Assembly: GCF_013408925.1 (NCBI RefSeq)
Contig: NZ_JACCAB010000001.1
Coordinates: forward strand, 2,108,001 to 2,172,000
Direction: 5' to 3'
DNA length: 64,000 nucleotides
From: Pedococcus badiiscoriae
Lineage (GTDB): Bacteria; Actinomycetota; Actinomycetes; Actinomycetales; Dermatophilaceae
In this document: piece by piece, positions 18,298 through 27,940 of the stretch
Layout: each line of letters starts with the position of its first letter
How positions within the stretch are numbered: the stretch's first letter is position 1
Notes under the pieces: model-generated
What the model was told of the DNA's origin: nothing
Seen by the model: the letters and a program-made list of their open reading frames with translations, nothing else
Databases searched by the model: none
Position numbers and translations under genes: made by a program

Positions 18298-19170
18298 GTG
18301 ACGGCACGCATCCTCGACGGCAAAGCGGTCCTGGCGACCATCAAGGACGAGCTCCGCGGGCGGGTGGACGCGCTGCGCGAGCACGGCGTCGTACCGGGCC
18401 TCGGCACGGTGCTCGTGGGTGACGACCCCGGCAGCCGCTGGTACGTCAACGCCAAGCACCGGGACTGCGCCGAGATCGGGCTCACGAGCATCCGCCGCGA
18501 CCTGCCCTCGAGCGCCACGCAGGCAGAGGTCGAGGCCGTCATCGACGAGCTCAACGCCGATCCGGACTGCACCGGGTTCCTCGTGCAGCAGCCGACGGGG
18601 CTCGACGAGTTCGCCCTGCTCTCGCGCGTGGACCCGACCAAGGACGTCGACGGCCTGCACCCGACCAACCTGGGCTGGCTCGTCCTGGGCAAGCCCGCGC
18701 CGCTTCCGTGCACCCCAGCGGGCTGCATCGAGCTCCTCCGCCGGTTCGACGTGCCGATCGCCGGGGCCCGGGTGGCCCTGGTCGGGCGCGGGATCACCGT
18801 GGGCCGGCCGCTCGGGCTGATGCTCACCCGACGCAGCGAGAACGCCACGGTCGTCCTGTGCCACACCGGGACCCGTGACCTCGCCGCGGAGGTCCGCCAG
18901 GCCGACATCGTGGTGGCCGCCGCCGGCCAGCCCGGCCTCATCACGGCCGACATGGTCAAGCCGGGTGCCGCCGTCCTCGACGTCGGCGTCAGCCGGATCA
19001 CTGCCGAGGACGGCAGGTCAGTCGTCGCCGGAGACGTCGCCGACGACGTCGCGGAGGTGGCCGGCTGGGTCAGCCCCAACCCCGGAGGCGTCGGTCCGAT
19101 GACTCGCGCCATGCTGCTGTCCAACATCGTGGCAGCGGCCGAGCGTCAGCTCGCCGAGACCCGGGCCTGA
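18298..19170 (+). CDS. folD: Bifunctional methylene-THF dehydrogenase/methenyl-THF cyclohydrolase FolD
   Basis: A 290-residue one-carbon enzyme that interconverts 5,10-methylene-, methenyl- and 10-formyl-tetrahydrofolate in the cytosol. The catalytic YxxxK pattern is present (WYVNAKHRD, Lys53), as are [19 protein letters not shown], a Rossmann segment [15 protein letters not shown] and the C-terminal [12 protein letters not shown]. Two motifs differ from the textbook forms: VQQPTG replaces VQLPLP and GRGITVG replaces GRSxxVG. I take GTG 18298 as the start, since it gives the standard N-terminus ([10 protein letters not shown]). CAGGAT is eight bases upstream. It is followed at once by a DUF3017 gene and then mdh, the usual actinobacterial order. 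Confidence 0.93.
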   Translation: MTARILDGKAVLATIKDELRGRVDALREHGVVPGLGTVLVGDDPGSRWYVNAKHRDCAEIGLTSIRRDLPSSATQAEVEAVIDELNADPDCTGFLVQQPTGLDEFALLSRVDPTKDVDGLHPTNLGWLVLGKPAPLPCTPAGCIELLRRFDVPIAGARVALVGRGITVGRPLGLMLTRRSENATVVLCHTGTRDLAAEVRQADIVVAAAGQPGLITADMVKPGAAVLDVGVSRITAEDGRSVVAGDVADDVAEVAGWVSPNPGGVGPMTRAMLLSNIVAAAERQLAETRA

Positions 19171-19175
19171 CCCGC

Positions 19176-19445
19176 ATGATCGCACCGCGCCTGGGCTGGT
19201 GGTGGGTCGCCGCCCCGGTCCTGGTGCTCGGTGTCGGGCTCTTCCTGCTCGACCAGGTGCGGCTCGCGGGCTACGTCCTCGCGGCTGGCCTCGGACTGGC
19301 GGCGCTGTTGCGCCTGGTGCTCCCCACGGCGCGCAGTGGTGGACTCGCGGTGCGTTCCCGGGGCATCGACGTGGTGACGATGGCAGCCCTCGGACTGGCG
19401 CTCGCCGTCATCACCTCGGTGCTCGACCTGCGTCCCGGCCGCTGA
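19176..19445 (+). CDS. DUF3017 small membrane protein
   Basis: An 89-residue protein with three hydrophobic segments (about residues 8-25, 29-47 and 65-84) separated by short charged loops, fitting DUF3017. This family is typically found between folD and mdh in actinobacteria, as here. It begins five bases after the folD stop and must be co-transcribed with it. Function is unknown. Confidence 0.85.
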   Translation: MIAPRLGWWWVAAPVLVLGVGLFLLDQVRLAGYVLAAGLGLAALLRLVLPTARSGGLAVRSRGIDVVTMAALGLALAVITSVLDLRPGR

Positions 19446-19464
19446 CCCCGCGGCGCGGGGGTCA
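19443..19464 (+). terminator. Hairpin terminator after the folD operon
   Basis: TGACCCC pairs with GGGGTCA around an 8-base GC-rich loop (7-base stem), starting on the DUF3017 stop codon itself. It is followed by two degraded copies of a GGGGTCAACG-like unit up to about 19490, giving a 14-base imperfect tandem array. It separates the convergent folD and mdh units. Confidence 0.5.
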
Positions 19465-19503
19465 ACGGCGCGGGGTCAACGACGCGTGGTCAGCGGCACT
19501 GCC

Positions 19504-20496
19504 TCAGCCGAGCAGGCCCAGGCCGCGGACCGCGTCGCGCTCCTCCTCGAGCTCCTTGACGGAGGCGTCGATGCGGGCGCGGGAGAAGTCGTTGATCTCC
19601 AGGCCCTGGACGATCTGCCAGTCGCCGTTGCTCGTGGTGACGGGGAAGGAGGAGATGAGCCCCTCCGGCACACCGTAGGAGCCGTCCGAGCGGACCGACA
19701 TCGAGACCCAGTCACCGGGGGCCGTGCCGAGCGCCCAGTCGCGGGCGTGGTCGACCGTGGCCGAGGCCGCGGAGGCGGCTGACGAGGCGCCCCGCGCGTC
19801 GATGATCGCCGCGCCGCGCTTGGCGACCGTGGGGATGTAGGTGTCCGCCAGCCACGCCTCGTCGTTGATCAGCTCTGCGGCGTTGCGGCCGCCGACCTCG
19901 GCGTGGAACAGGTCGGGGTACTGGGTGGCCGAGTGGTTGCCCCAGATGGTCATGTGGGTGATGTCGGTGACGGCGGCACCGGTCTTGGCGGCCAGCTGGC
20001 TGATCGCGCGGTTGTGGTCCAGACGGGTCAGGGCCGAGAAGCGCTCCTGCGGGATGTCGGGGGCGTTGCTCATCGCGATGAGGGCGTTGGTGTTGGCCGG
20101 GTTGCCGGTCACCGTGACCCGGATGTCATCGGCGGCAACGGAGTTCAGCGCCTTGCCCTGCGGGGCGAAGATGCCGCCGTTGGCCTCGAGCAGGTCGCCG
20201 CGCTCCATGCCGGGGCCGCGCGGCCGTGCGCCGACGAGCAGGGCGTGGTTCACGCCGTCGAAGACCTTCTCCGCGTTGTCGCCGATCTCGACCCCGGCCA
20301 GCGTCGGGAACGCGCAGTCGTCGAGCTCCATGACGACGCCTTCGAGCGCCTTGAGCGCCGGCGTGATCTCGAGCAGTCGCAGCTCGACGGGGGTGTCCGG
20401 GCCGAACAGCGAACCGCTCGCGATCCGGAAGAGGAGGCTGTAGCCGATCTGGCCGGCGGCGCCGGTGACGGCGACCTTGACGGGGGAGGTGCTCAC
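19504..20496 (-). CDS. mdh: Malate dehydrogenase
   Basis: A 330-residue NAD-dependent malate dehydrogenase of the cytosolic/type 2 group, which oxidises malate to oxaloacetate in the TCA cycle. It has the Rossmann motif [28 protein letters not shown], the active-site LTRLDHNRA and [12 protein letters not shown] (catalytic His). Start GTG 20496 has AAGGG upstream. A TAGCGT box at 20539-20544 on the minus strand is a candidate -10, giving a leader of about 40 bases. It converges with folD-DUF3017. Confidence 0.96.
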   Translation of the reverse strand: MSTSPVKVAVTGAAGQIGYSLLFRIASGSLFGPDTPVELRLLEITPALKALEGVVMELDDCAFPTLAGVEIGDNAEKVFDGVNHALLVGARPRGPGMERGDLLEANGGIFAPQGKALNSVAADDIRVTVTGNPANTNALIAMSNAPDIPQERFSALTRLDHNRAISQLAAKTGAAVTDITHMTIWGNHSATQYPDLFHAEVGGRNAAELINDEAWLADTYIPTVAKRGAAIIDARGASSAASAASATVDHARDWALGTAPGDWVSMSVRSDGSYGVPEGLISSFPVTTSNGDWQIVQGLEINDFSRARIDASVKELEEERDAVRGLGLLG

Positions 20497-20575
20497 GGTG
20501 GGACCCTTCGCGTGCTGGTGGGCTGGTGACTGCCAACGACGCTAGCAGGCGGCCCGCAGCACGCGGCCGGGTGGC

Positions 20576-20581
20576 TAGGGT
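20576..20581 (+). promoter_or_regulatory. -10 box of a leaderless promoter for the NUDIX-GNAT gene
   Basis: TAGGGT ends six bases before the ATG at 20588, with no ribosome site in between. Same arrangement as at 44095-44100 and 31335-31340. Confidence 0.55.
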
Positions 20582-20587
20582 CGACTC

Positions 20588-21637
20588 ATGCCGACTCCGG
20601 AGTTCATCCTCGCCCTGCGTGAACGGGTCGGCACCCAGCTCCTCTTCCTGACGGGCGTGACTGCGGTGGTGCGCAACTCGCATGGTGAGGTGCTGCTCTG
20701 CCGCCGCGTCGACAACGGCCAGTGGGCCCTGGTCAGTGGCATCCTCGAACCGGGTGAACAGCCGGCCGAGGGGCTTCGCCGCGAGATCGCGGAGGAGACC
20801 GGGGTCGCGGCGCGGATCGACGACCTGACCGGCGTGTGGACGCTGCCCGCTCAGCAGTACCCGAACGGCGACCGCGCCCAGTACCTCGACCTGTGTTTCA
20901 CCGCCACGTACCTGTCGGGGCAGGCCCGGGTCAACGACGACGAGTCGCTCGAGGTCGGCTGGTTCGCGCTCGACGCCCTCCCGGAGATGATGGAGCGTTC
21001 GAGGGTGCGGCTCGAGCGCGCCCTCGCCTTCACGGGTCACGTCTGGTTCGAGCGCGCTGCGACTCCCACCGACCGGTATGCCGCCGGCTCCGACGACGGT
21101 CCGCCCCCCGCGGCCGTGGGCGCCCCCTTGGCAGCCCTGGACGCCGGGGGCCGTCCGGTGGTGCTCCGACGCGCGACCCGCGAGGACGTGCCGGCCGTGG
21201 TCGCCCTGATCGCCGACGACCAGCTCGGGGCGACCCGGGAGTCGCCGGGTGAGCTGGCGGCATACCTGCGGGCCTTTGCGGCCATCGATGCGGACCCGGC
21301 TCAGCTGCTCGTGGTCCTGGACGACGGCGGCGTCGTGGTCGGCACTATGCAGCTGACGGTCATCCCCGGCCTGGCGCGTGGGGGCGCGCTGCGCGCACAG
21401 GTCGAGGCGGTCCGGGTGGCAGGCAGCCAACGCGGGCAGCGCCTGGGGGAGCAGCTGATCCGGTGGGCCGTCGCGGAGGCGTCACGCCGCGGCTGCGCCC
21501 TCGTGCAGCTCACCACCGACAAGCGACGGGCCGACGCGCACCGGTTCTACGAGCGACTGGGGTTCACCGCGTCGCACGAAGGGTTCAAGATGGCGCTGTC
21601 AGGCCGGCAGGTCCCCACGATCGAGGAGCAGCGATGA
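20588..21637 (+). CDS. NUDIX hydrolase-GNAT acetyltransferase fusion protein
   Basis: A 349-residue two-domain protein. Residues about 20-150 form a NUDIX hydrolase with a complete Nudix box (GX5EX7REUXEEXGU), here GILEPGEQPAEGLRREIAEE followed by TGV. Residues about 185-340 form a GNAT N-acetyltransferase with the acetyl-CoA pocket SQRGQRLGEQL and the RFYERLGF motif. An Ala/Pro-rich linker joins them. NUDIX enzymes clean up nucleotide-diphosphate compounds, and the GNAT target is unknown. The pairing suggests a linked repair or modification role, which I cannot specify. The stop overlaps the start of the next gene (ATGA). Confidence 0.9.
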   Translation: MPTPEFILALRERVGTQLLFLTGVTAVVRNSHGEVLLCRRVDNGQWALVSGILEPGEQPAEGLRREIAEETGVAARIDDLTGVWTLPAQQYPNGDRAQYLDLCFTATYLSGQARVNDDESLEVGWFALDALPEMMERSRVRLERALAFTGHVWFERAATPTDRYAAGSDDGPPPAAVGAPLAALDAGGRPVVLRRATREDVPAVVALIADDQLGATRESPGELAAYLRAFAAIDADPAQLLVVLDDGGVVVGTMQLTVIPGLARGGALRAQVEAVRVAGSQRGQRLGEQLIRWAVAEASRRGCALVQLTTDKRRADAHRFYERLGFTASHEGFKMALSGRQVPTIEEQR

Positions 21638-22038
21638 GCGGAAGCGGGACGAAGGACGACCCCTGGGCACTGAAGACCCCACCCGGGACCGGCGAGTACG
21701 CGATGTACCGCGACGACGATGCCGACCCGGCGCAGCTGGTCTGCCAGGTGGGCTCGACCACGCTGCGTTATGACGCCCGGGTCGTGGAGGACCTGCACGC
21801 CTGGCTGCGCGAGCAGGGCGACTGGGTGCCGCTGGGCAGCGCCGACGAGCAGAAGCCCGCCAAGGACGGCACGGTCGAGGCCTGGGGTCGGTCGGAGGCC
21901 AACCCCGTCGGGGGCTGGTACGGCCTGCGCAAGGGCTACCGCGGCCGCGTCGGCATGTACCTGCCACCGCTGCTCGAGGAGCTCGGGCTCGCGGAGGTGG
22001 AGCACAACCCGCGCAACAACCGGATGCGGGCGCTCTGA
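21634..22038 (+). CDS. Conserved hypothetical protein (possibly DUF6855)
   Basis: A 134-residue soluble, charged protein beginning MSGSGTKDDPWALKTPPGTG, rich in Trp, Gly and acidic residues, with a C-terminal MYLPPLLEELGLAEVEHNPR segment. It has no signal peptide or membrane segment. I recognise it only as a type of conserved actinobacterial hypothetical protein, perhaps the DUF6855 family. It is translationally coupled to the NUDIX-GNAT gene by an ATGA overlap, so the two probably act together. Confidence 0.75.
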   Translation: MSGSGTKDDPWALKTPPGTGEYAMYRDDDADPAQLVCQVGSTTLRYDARVVEDLHAWLREQGDWVPLGSADEQKPAKDGTVEAWGRSEANPVGGWYGLRKGYRGRVGMYLPPLLEELGLAEVEHNPRNNRMRAL

Positions 22039-22066
22039 GGCTCTGCCGTTCCCGGCGCGGACCGGG

Positions 22067-22477
22067 TCAGGCGACGGGGCGCAGCCGCAGCACCGGGATG
22101 ACCCGGCTCGTCTTCGTCTCGTACTCGCCGAAGCCCGGTCGCTCTGCCACGATGAGCGGCCAATGCTTCGCGCGCTCCTGCGGGCTGAGCTCCGCGGCGT
22201 CTACGGTGAACGTGCGGGTGCCCACCTCGACCTCGAACCGGGGGTTGGCCAGGACGTTGTGGTACCAGTCCGGGTTCGTCGGGGCACCGCCCTTGGACGC
22301 CACGACGAGCATCGAGCCGTCGTCCTGCGGGAAGTACACCAGCGGAGTCACCCGCACCGTGCCGGTCTTCGCCCCGATGTGGTGCAGCAGGATCATCGGC
22401 GCGCCCTCGAAGTAGCCACCGACCTTGCCCTCGTTCGCACGAAACTCGGCGATGACACCGTCATTCCAGTCGCTCAT
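22067..22477 (-). CDS. Ddn-like nitroreductase/F420-dependent oxidoreductase family protein
   Basis: A 136-residue small split-barrel protein of the deazaflavin-dependent nitroreductase (Ddn) family. Family features are LLHHIGAKTGTVRVTPLVYF, VVASKGGAPTNPDWYHNVLANP and a C-terminal GFGEYETKTSRVIPV. These proteins use F420H2, made by actinobacteria, to reduce quinones or nitro compounds. It stands alone, convergent with the preceding gene, and its own substrate is unknown. Confidence 0.88.
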   Translation of the reverse strand: MSDWNDGVIAEFRANEGKVGGYFEGAPMILLHHIGAKTGTVRVTPLVYFPQDDGSMLVVASKGGAPTNPDWYHNVLANPRFEVEVGTRTFTVDAAELSPQERAKHWPLIVAERPGFGEYETKTSRVIPVLRLRPVA

Positions 22478-22524
22478 GTCCGGTGCAACCCCGCGGGTCC
22501 CTGGCCCATTCCGGGACGAACCGC

Positions 22525-24879
<2,355 letters not shown>

Positions 24880-25671
24880 TCAGCTGGTGGGCCTGAGGTC
24901 CTCCGGGTCGACCACCCCGGTGATGTCCTCGTCGCGACGGTCGATGCCGGTCACCAGGTGGTACGTCGCGCCTGCGATCGCGGCGCCGACGAGGGGGGCC
25001 ACCCAGAACGCCCACAGCTGGGCCGGTGCGCCGTTGCCGTTGAAGAAGGCGACCGCGGTGGAGCGCGCGGGGTTGACCGAGGTGTTGCTGATCGGGATCG
25101 AGATCAGGTGGATGAGCGTGAGGGCCAGCCCGATGGCGATGGGGGCGAAACCCGTCGGCGCGCGATCGTCCGTGGCTCCCAGGATGACGTAGAGGAAGAA
25201 GGCGGTCAGGATGGCCTCGGCGCACAGCACCGCGACCAGGGTGTAGCCGCCGGGGGAGTGCTCGCCGTAGCCGTTGGCGGCGAGGTGACCCGTGGCGTCG
25301 AACCCGGGGACGCCACGGGCGATGCCCCACAGGGCCAGTCCGGCCAGGAGTCCGCCCCCGACCTGCGAGCCGACGTAGGCCGGCACGTCCGTCCACGGGA
25401 AGCGCCGCGCCACTGCGACGCCGATCGTCACCGCGGGGTTGAAGTGCGCCCCGGACACGTGCCCCACGGCATACGCCATCGTGAGGACGGAGAGCCCGAA
25501 GGCGAGCGCCACGCCCAGGAAGCCGATCCCGACCTGGACCCCCTGACCGGCGACGACGCTGGGGGCGAGGTACTTCGCCGAAAAGATGCCGCTGCCGCAG
25601 CCGGCGAAGACGAGCCAGAACGTGCCCAGTGCCTCCGCGCCGAGGCGTGAGCTGAGTGCCGGTGTGCGCAT
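24880..25671 (-). CDS. aqpZ: Aquaporin Z-type water channel
   Basis: A 263-residue integral membrane channel with six helices and the two aquaporin half-helix boxes HFNPAVT and SVNPARS. The surrounding residues ([15 protein letters not shown]) resemble bacterial AqpZ more than glycerol facilitators. Start ATG 25671 ([19 protein letters not shown]) has AGGGGAG upstream and gives the normal N-terminus; a longer frame upstream is not needed. A perfect 9-base hairpin lies 44 bases before the start (25715-25738). Rapid water flux and osmotic adjustment are the expected role. Confidence 0.92.
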   Translation of the reverse strand: MRTPALSSRLGAEALGTFWLVFAGCGSGIFSAKYLAPSVVAGQGVQVGIGFLGVALAFGLSVLTMAYAVGHVSGAHFNPAVTIGVAVARRFPWTDVPAYVGSQVGGGLLAGLALWGIARGVPGFDATGHLAANGYGEHSPGGYTLVAVLCAEAILTAFFLYVILGATDDRAPTGFAPIAIGLALTLIHLISIPISNTSVNPARSTAVAFFNGNGAPAQLWAFWVAPLVGAAIAGATYHLVTGIDRRDEDITGVVDPEDLRPTS

Positions 25672-26019
25672 GCGTGGCTCCCCTTGGTCCGGCCGGTGGC
25701 CCGTCACGGGCGCCGGTGCGGGACCACTCTCCCGCACCAACGTCGCGCGCACACCCCCAACACCCCGTGCAGGTCAGGACCCACGCAGGAGGCCGATGGG
25801 AAGGTGCCCGGAGCACGGCCTCTCGATGTCAAACGGGTCATCCTCCGAAAGGACTAGTGAACTGTCGGTGAATACGTCGAATGAATGAGGTCATATCCGG
25901 ACAAACCATATCGTTTAACTTTCATTTCTTTACCAAATGCTGGTAAAAGCAAACCCTGTCCTTTACGTTCTCCCCAACATCAGAGCGAGCCCGTGCGGGA
26001 CTCGAGAGGCGGGGTTTCG
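25672..26019. other. Intergenic region with an AT-rich island
   Basis: No gene is visible in these 348 bases. The right half (about 25840-25980) is strikingly AT-rich, by eye a little over 40% GC against about 70% elsewhere, and carries TTTACCA-N5-TGGTAAA (25929-25947). The left half holds the hairpin in front of aqpZ. The region separates divergent aqpZ and the Tat-signal protein gene. Confidence 0.7.
25715..25738 (-). promoter_or_regulatory. Perfect hairpin in the aqpZ leader region
   Basis: GGTGCGGGA pairs with TCCCGCACC (9 bases, 6-base loop). It lies 44 bases upstream of the aqpZ ATG. If the promoter lies further upstream, the hairpin would be in the 5' leader and could affect translation or termination. 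It fits no riboswitch class that I know. Confidence 0.4.
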
Positions 26020-26466
26020 GTGGATGAGCAGGGGAGCAGCAGGGACGGCGCGCGGCCGTTGCTGAGTCGACGCAGCGTTGCACTGGGTGCAGCCTGGTCG
26101 GTGCCCGTCATCCTGCTGGCCACGGCGGCCCCGGCCGCGGCCGCCTCGGGGGTCGCACCGGTGATCGGGGCCAGGCTCGTCGCGGACAAGCAACCTGCCA
26201 ACCAGTTCGGCCAGAAGGCGATGGACTTCGTCATGACGCTGACCAACACCGGCAATGCGGCCGGGTCGGTCCAGGTCCTCTCGGTGACATCGAGCGCCAC
26301 GACCGGCTCCACGGTCGGCGTGCCGACGACGGTGACCGTGCCCGCGGGGGACAAGGTCGACGTGAGCTTCTCGTACATCTACACCGGCAACGCTGGCACC
26401 GCGACCTACACGGTCAGCTACCGGACCGACGGCGGTCCGGTCCAGGTCGTCCAAGTCAAAGCCTGA
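26020..26466 (+). CDS. Tat-signal exported small protein, function unknown
   Basis: From GTG 26020 the product is 148 residues. It begins with a charged N-region, then a twin-arginine-like signal (LLSRRSVALGAAWSVPVILL) and an AxA-type cleavage region (TAAPAAAA). The mature part is about 105 residues with beta-rich, Thr/Val/Gly-rich sequence resembling the CARDB/DUF11-like surface folds (MTLTNTGNAAGSVQVLSV). No cysteine is present. An upstream extension of the frame exists (from about 25885) but lies in AT-rich non-coding-looking sequence. It converges with the PqqD-like operon, and I cannot tell whether it functions with that operon. Confidence 0.75.
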   Translation: MDEQGSSRDGARPLLSRRSVALGAAWSVPVILLATAAPAAAASGVAPVIGARLVADKQPANQFGQKAMDFVMTLTNTGNAAGSVQVLSVTSSATTGSTVGVPTTVTVPAGDKVDVSFSYIYTGNAGTATYTVSYRTDGGPVQVVQVKA

Positions 26467-26468
26467 GC

Positions 26469-26771
26469 TCAGCCAGTCATGGAGCGGTCAGGCGGAACAC
26501 GCGACACCAGCCCTCGGGACTCCAGCTCGGCCAGGAACCCCAGGACGTCCGGCTCGACGTCGGCGGCAGGGAGCCCGAAGGCGGCGGCCACCCGAGCGAC
26601 CAGCTGGTCCGTCGTCGGCCGGCCGTCCAGGGCCTGCCAGATGGCGTGGGCCGAACCCTCCATCACGAACGGCCGGGCGGTCCGGGGGGTGGTCAGGTCG
26701 AGCACGACGACCCGTCCCGGCGACTCGACCACCGCCAGGTCGGGCTCGAGGCGCCAGACCGTGTCAGTCAA
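26469..26771 (-). CDS. PqqD-like (RRE-fold) protein 1
   Basis: A 100-residue protein of the PqqD family, whose winged-helix fold binds leader peptides of ribosomally made modified peptides or serves as an adaptor in other clusters. Readable pattern: VVVLDLTTPRTARPFVMEGSA, AIWQALDGRPTTDQLVARVA, and a terminal LAELESRGLV. The start appears to be TTG 26771, overlapping the end of the preceding gene by eight bases, with GGAG very close; the start is uncertain. It is third in the operon with the HPr-kinase-like protein and a second PqqD-like protein. No radical SAM or other maturation enzyme is nearby. Confidence 0.78.
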   Translation of the reverse strand: MTDTVWRLEPDLAVVESPGRVVVLDLTTPRTARPFVMEGSAHAIWQALDGRPTTDQLVARVAAAFGLPAADVEPDVLGFLAELESRGLVSRVPPDRSMTG

Positions 26772-27024
26772 GCTCCACCAGTCCCTGCGTCGCCAGCGTC
26801 CGCAGTGCCACGTCCGTGGCCACGACGGCGTCGACCCCCTCGGGTGTCGGACCGAACACCGCCAGCAGCACGTCGACCAGCTCCGCAGCCCCGGTCCACT
26901 CGACGCACGAGTCGACGAGTGTGGTGGCCAGTGCCGAGAGGCGCACCACCTCGCGGCCGACCAGGACCACGGCCTCGCCGTCCCGGTCCACCCGGTCGGC
27001 CGCCGGCAGGTAGCGCGCTCTCAT
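26764..27024 (-). CDS. PqqD-like (RRE-fold) protein 2
   Basis: An 86-residue PqqD-like protein, MRARYLPAADRVDRDGEAVV onward, with VVRLSALATTLVDSCVEWTG in the central helix region and a terminal LRTLATQGLVELD matching the family end. A longer upstream frame exists but is a shadow of the kinase-like gene. The ATG 27024 overlaps the kinase-like stop (ATGA). Two adjacent, divergent PqqD-like proteins, each following the kinase-like gene, is the odd feature of this operon. Confidence 0.75.
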   Translation of the reverse strand: MRARYLPAADRVDRDGEAVVLVGREVVRLSALATTLVDSCVEWTGAAELVDVLLAVFGPTPEGVDAVVATDVALRTLATQGLVELD

Positions 27025-27851
27025 GACGCCACACCGATCAGCTCGTCCACCAACCCGGCCACGTCGGCCGACTCCCGATAGGTGATCCGATGCACACCAC
27101 CAAGCGACTCGCACAGCGCCGCCAGGCGCTGCAGTGGGCGTGCCATCTCGGGCAGGTGCGAGGTCTGGGGCACCAGGGCGACCAGCGCGTCGAGGGTGGG
27201 CAAGGTCTCGACCGTGGGCTCCCGGCGGTGGCCGGGGTCTCTCTCGAGCAGGCACAGGGCCGCGAGCTGGACACGGCCGGTCGGTGCCACGAGTCCGACC
27301 GCGCTCGGTGGGGTCTCGTCCTTGAAGAGGCTGTCCGGGTCGCGGCGGATCGACAGGGGCTTGGGGTAGGGCAGGACCGTGCCGTCCTCGAGCACCACGG
27401 TGGTCTCGTCGGTGACGTACCAGCGATCCCGACCGAGGGTCCGCGCGAGCGTGGTCTTGCCAGTGCCGCCACGCGCGACGAAGGCTGCGGCGTCGCCCGT
27501 CCGCGGGTCGGCGATGCAGGCTGCGTGCAGCATGAGGCACTCACCGGCGCGGGCGTCGATGGCCGACAGGGTGATGCGCTGGGTCAGCACCTGCAGCAGG
27601 TCCTCGAAGTCGAGCCGCGAGACGGCGCCCTGCGCCTCCGCCAGCAGCCAGGCCTGGGGGTCGCTGTCGAAGACCACCTCCACCGTGACCTCGCCCGTCG
27701 CGCCGGCCGGTGCGGGGCAGAACTCCCACAGCAACGGCAGCCGGTCCAGCACCTGACTTGCCCGGTCGCCGCGCACGCTCACCTCCACGTGCACGCCGAA
27801 GGCGTCCACCACGGTGGGGCGGCTGGAGGTCTCCAGCTCGACTGCGGTCAC
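27021..27851 (-). CDS. HPr kinase-like P-loop protein
   Basis: A 276-residue P-loop protein resembling the HPr kinase/phosphorylase C-terminal domain and the HprK-related kinases found near PqqD-like genes. A Walker A (VARGGTGKTTLAR) sits mid-protein, followed by WYVTDETTVVLEDG (metal-binding acidic segment) and PYPKPLSIRRDP. The N-terminal 90 residues are beta-rich and unassigned. Such kinases phosphorylate peptides in some lasso-peptide clusters, but the target here is unknown. I prefer GTG 27851 because TACTGT ends seven bases upstream, a leaderless arrangement; GTG 27860 is also possible. It is divergent from the tyrosine autokinase gene. Confidence 0.72.
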   Translation of the reverse strand: MTAVELETSSRPTVVDAFGVHVEVSVRGDRASQVLDRLPLLWEFCPAPAGATGEVTVEVVFDSDPQAWLLAEAQGAVSRLDFEDLLQVLTQRITLSAIDARAGECLMLHAACIADPRTGDAAAFVARGGTGKTTLARTLGRDRWYVTDETTVVLEDGTVLPYPKPLSIRRDPDSLFKDETPPSAVGLVAPTGRVQLAALCLLERDPGHRREPTVETLPTLDALVALVPQTSHLPEMARPLQRLAALCESLGGVHRITYRESADVAGLVDELIGVAS

Positions 27852-27858
27852 AGGCCGC

Positions 27859-27864
27859 ACAGTA
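27859..27864 (-). promoter_or_regulatory. -10 box of a leaderless promoter for the HPr-kinase-like gene
   Basis: TACTGT on the minus strand ends seven bases before GTG 27851. It also overlaps the alternative start at 27860, arguing for the downstream start. Confidence 0.5.
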
Positions 27865-27940
27865 GAGCAGTTCGCACCACTGCACGGGGCAACCGCACCC
27901 GCGCAGCCGAGCGCGTCGACACCGCACGTCAGGAGCAGCC

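Noticed and set aside
25885-26019. Upstream extension of the Tat-signal protein
   Set aside because: The extra 45 codons lie in AT-rich DNA with a dyad and would put the signal peptide far from the N-terminus.
26469-27851. A lasso-peptide cluster
   Set aside because: A kinase and PqqD-like proteins are present, but there is no asparagine-synthetase-like cyclase, no transglutaminase-like protease and no precursor peptide that I could find.
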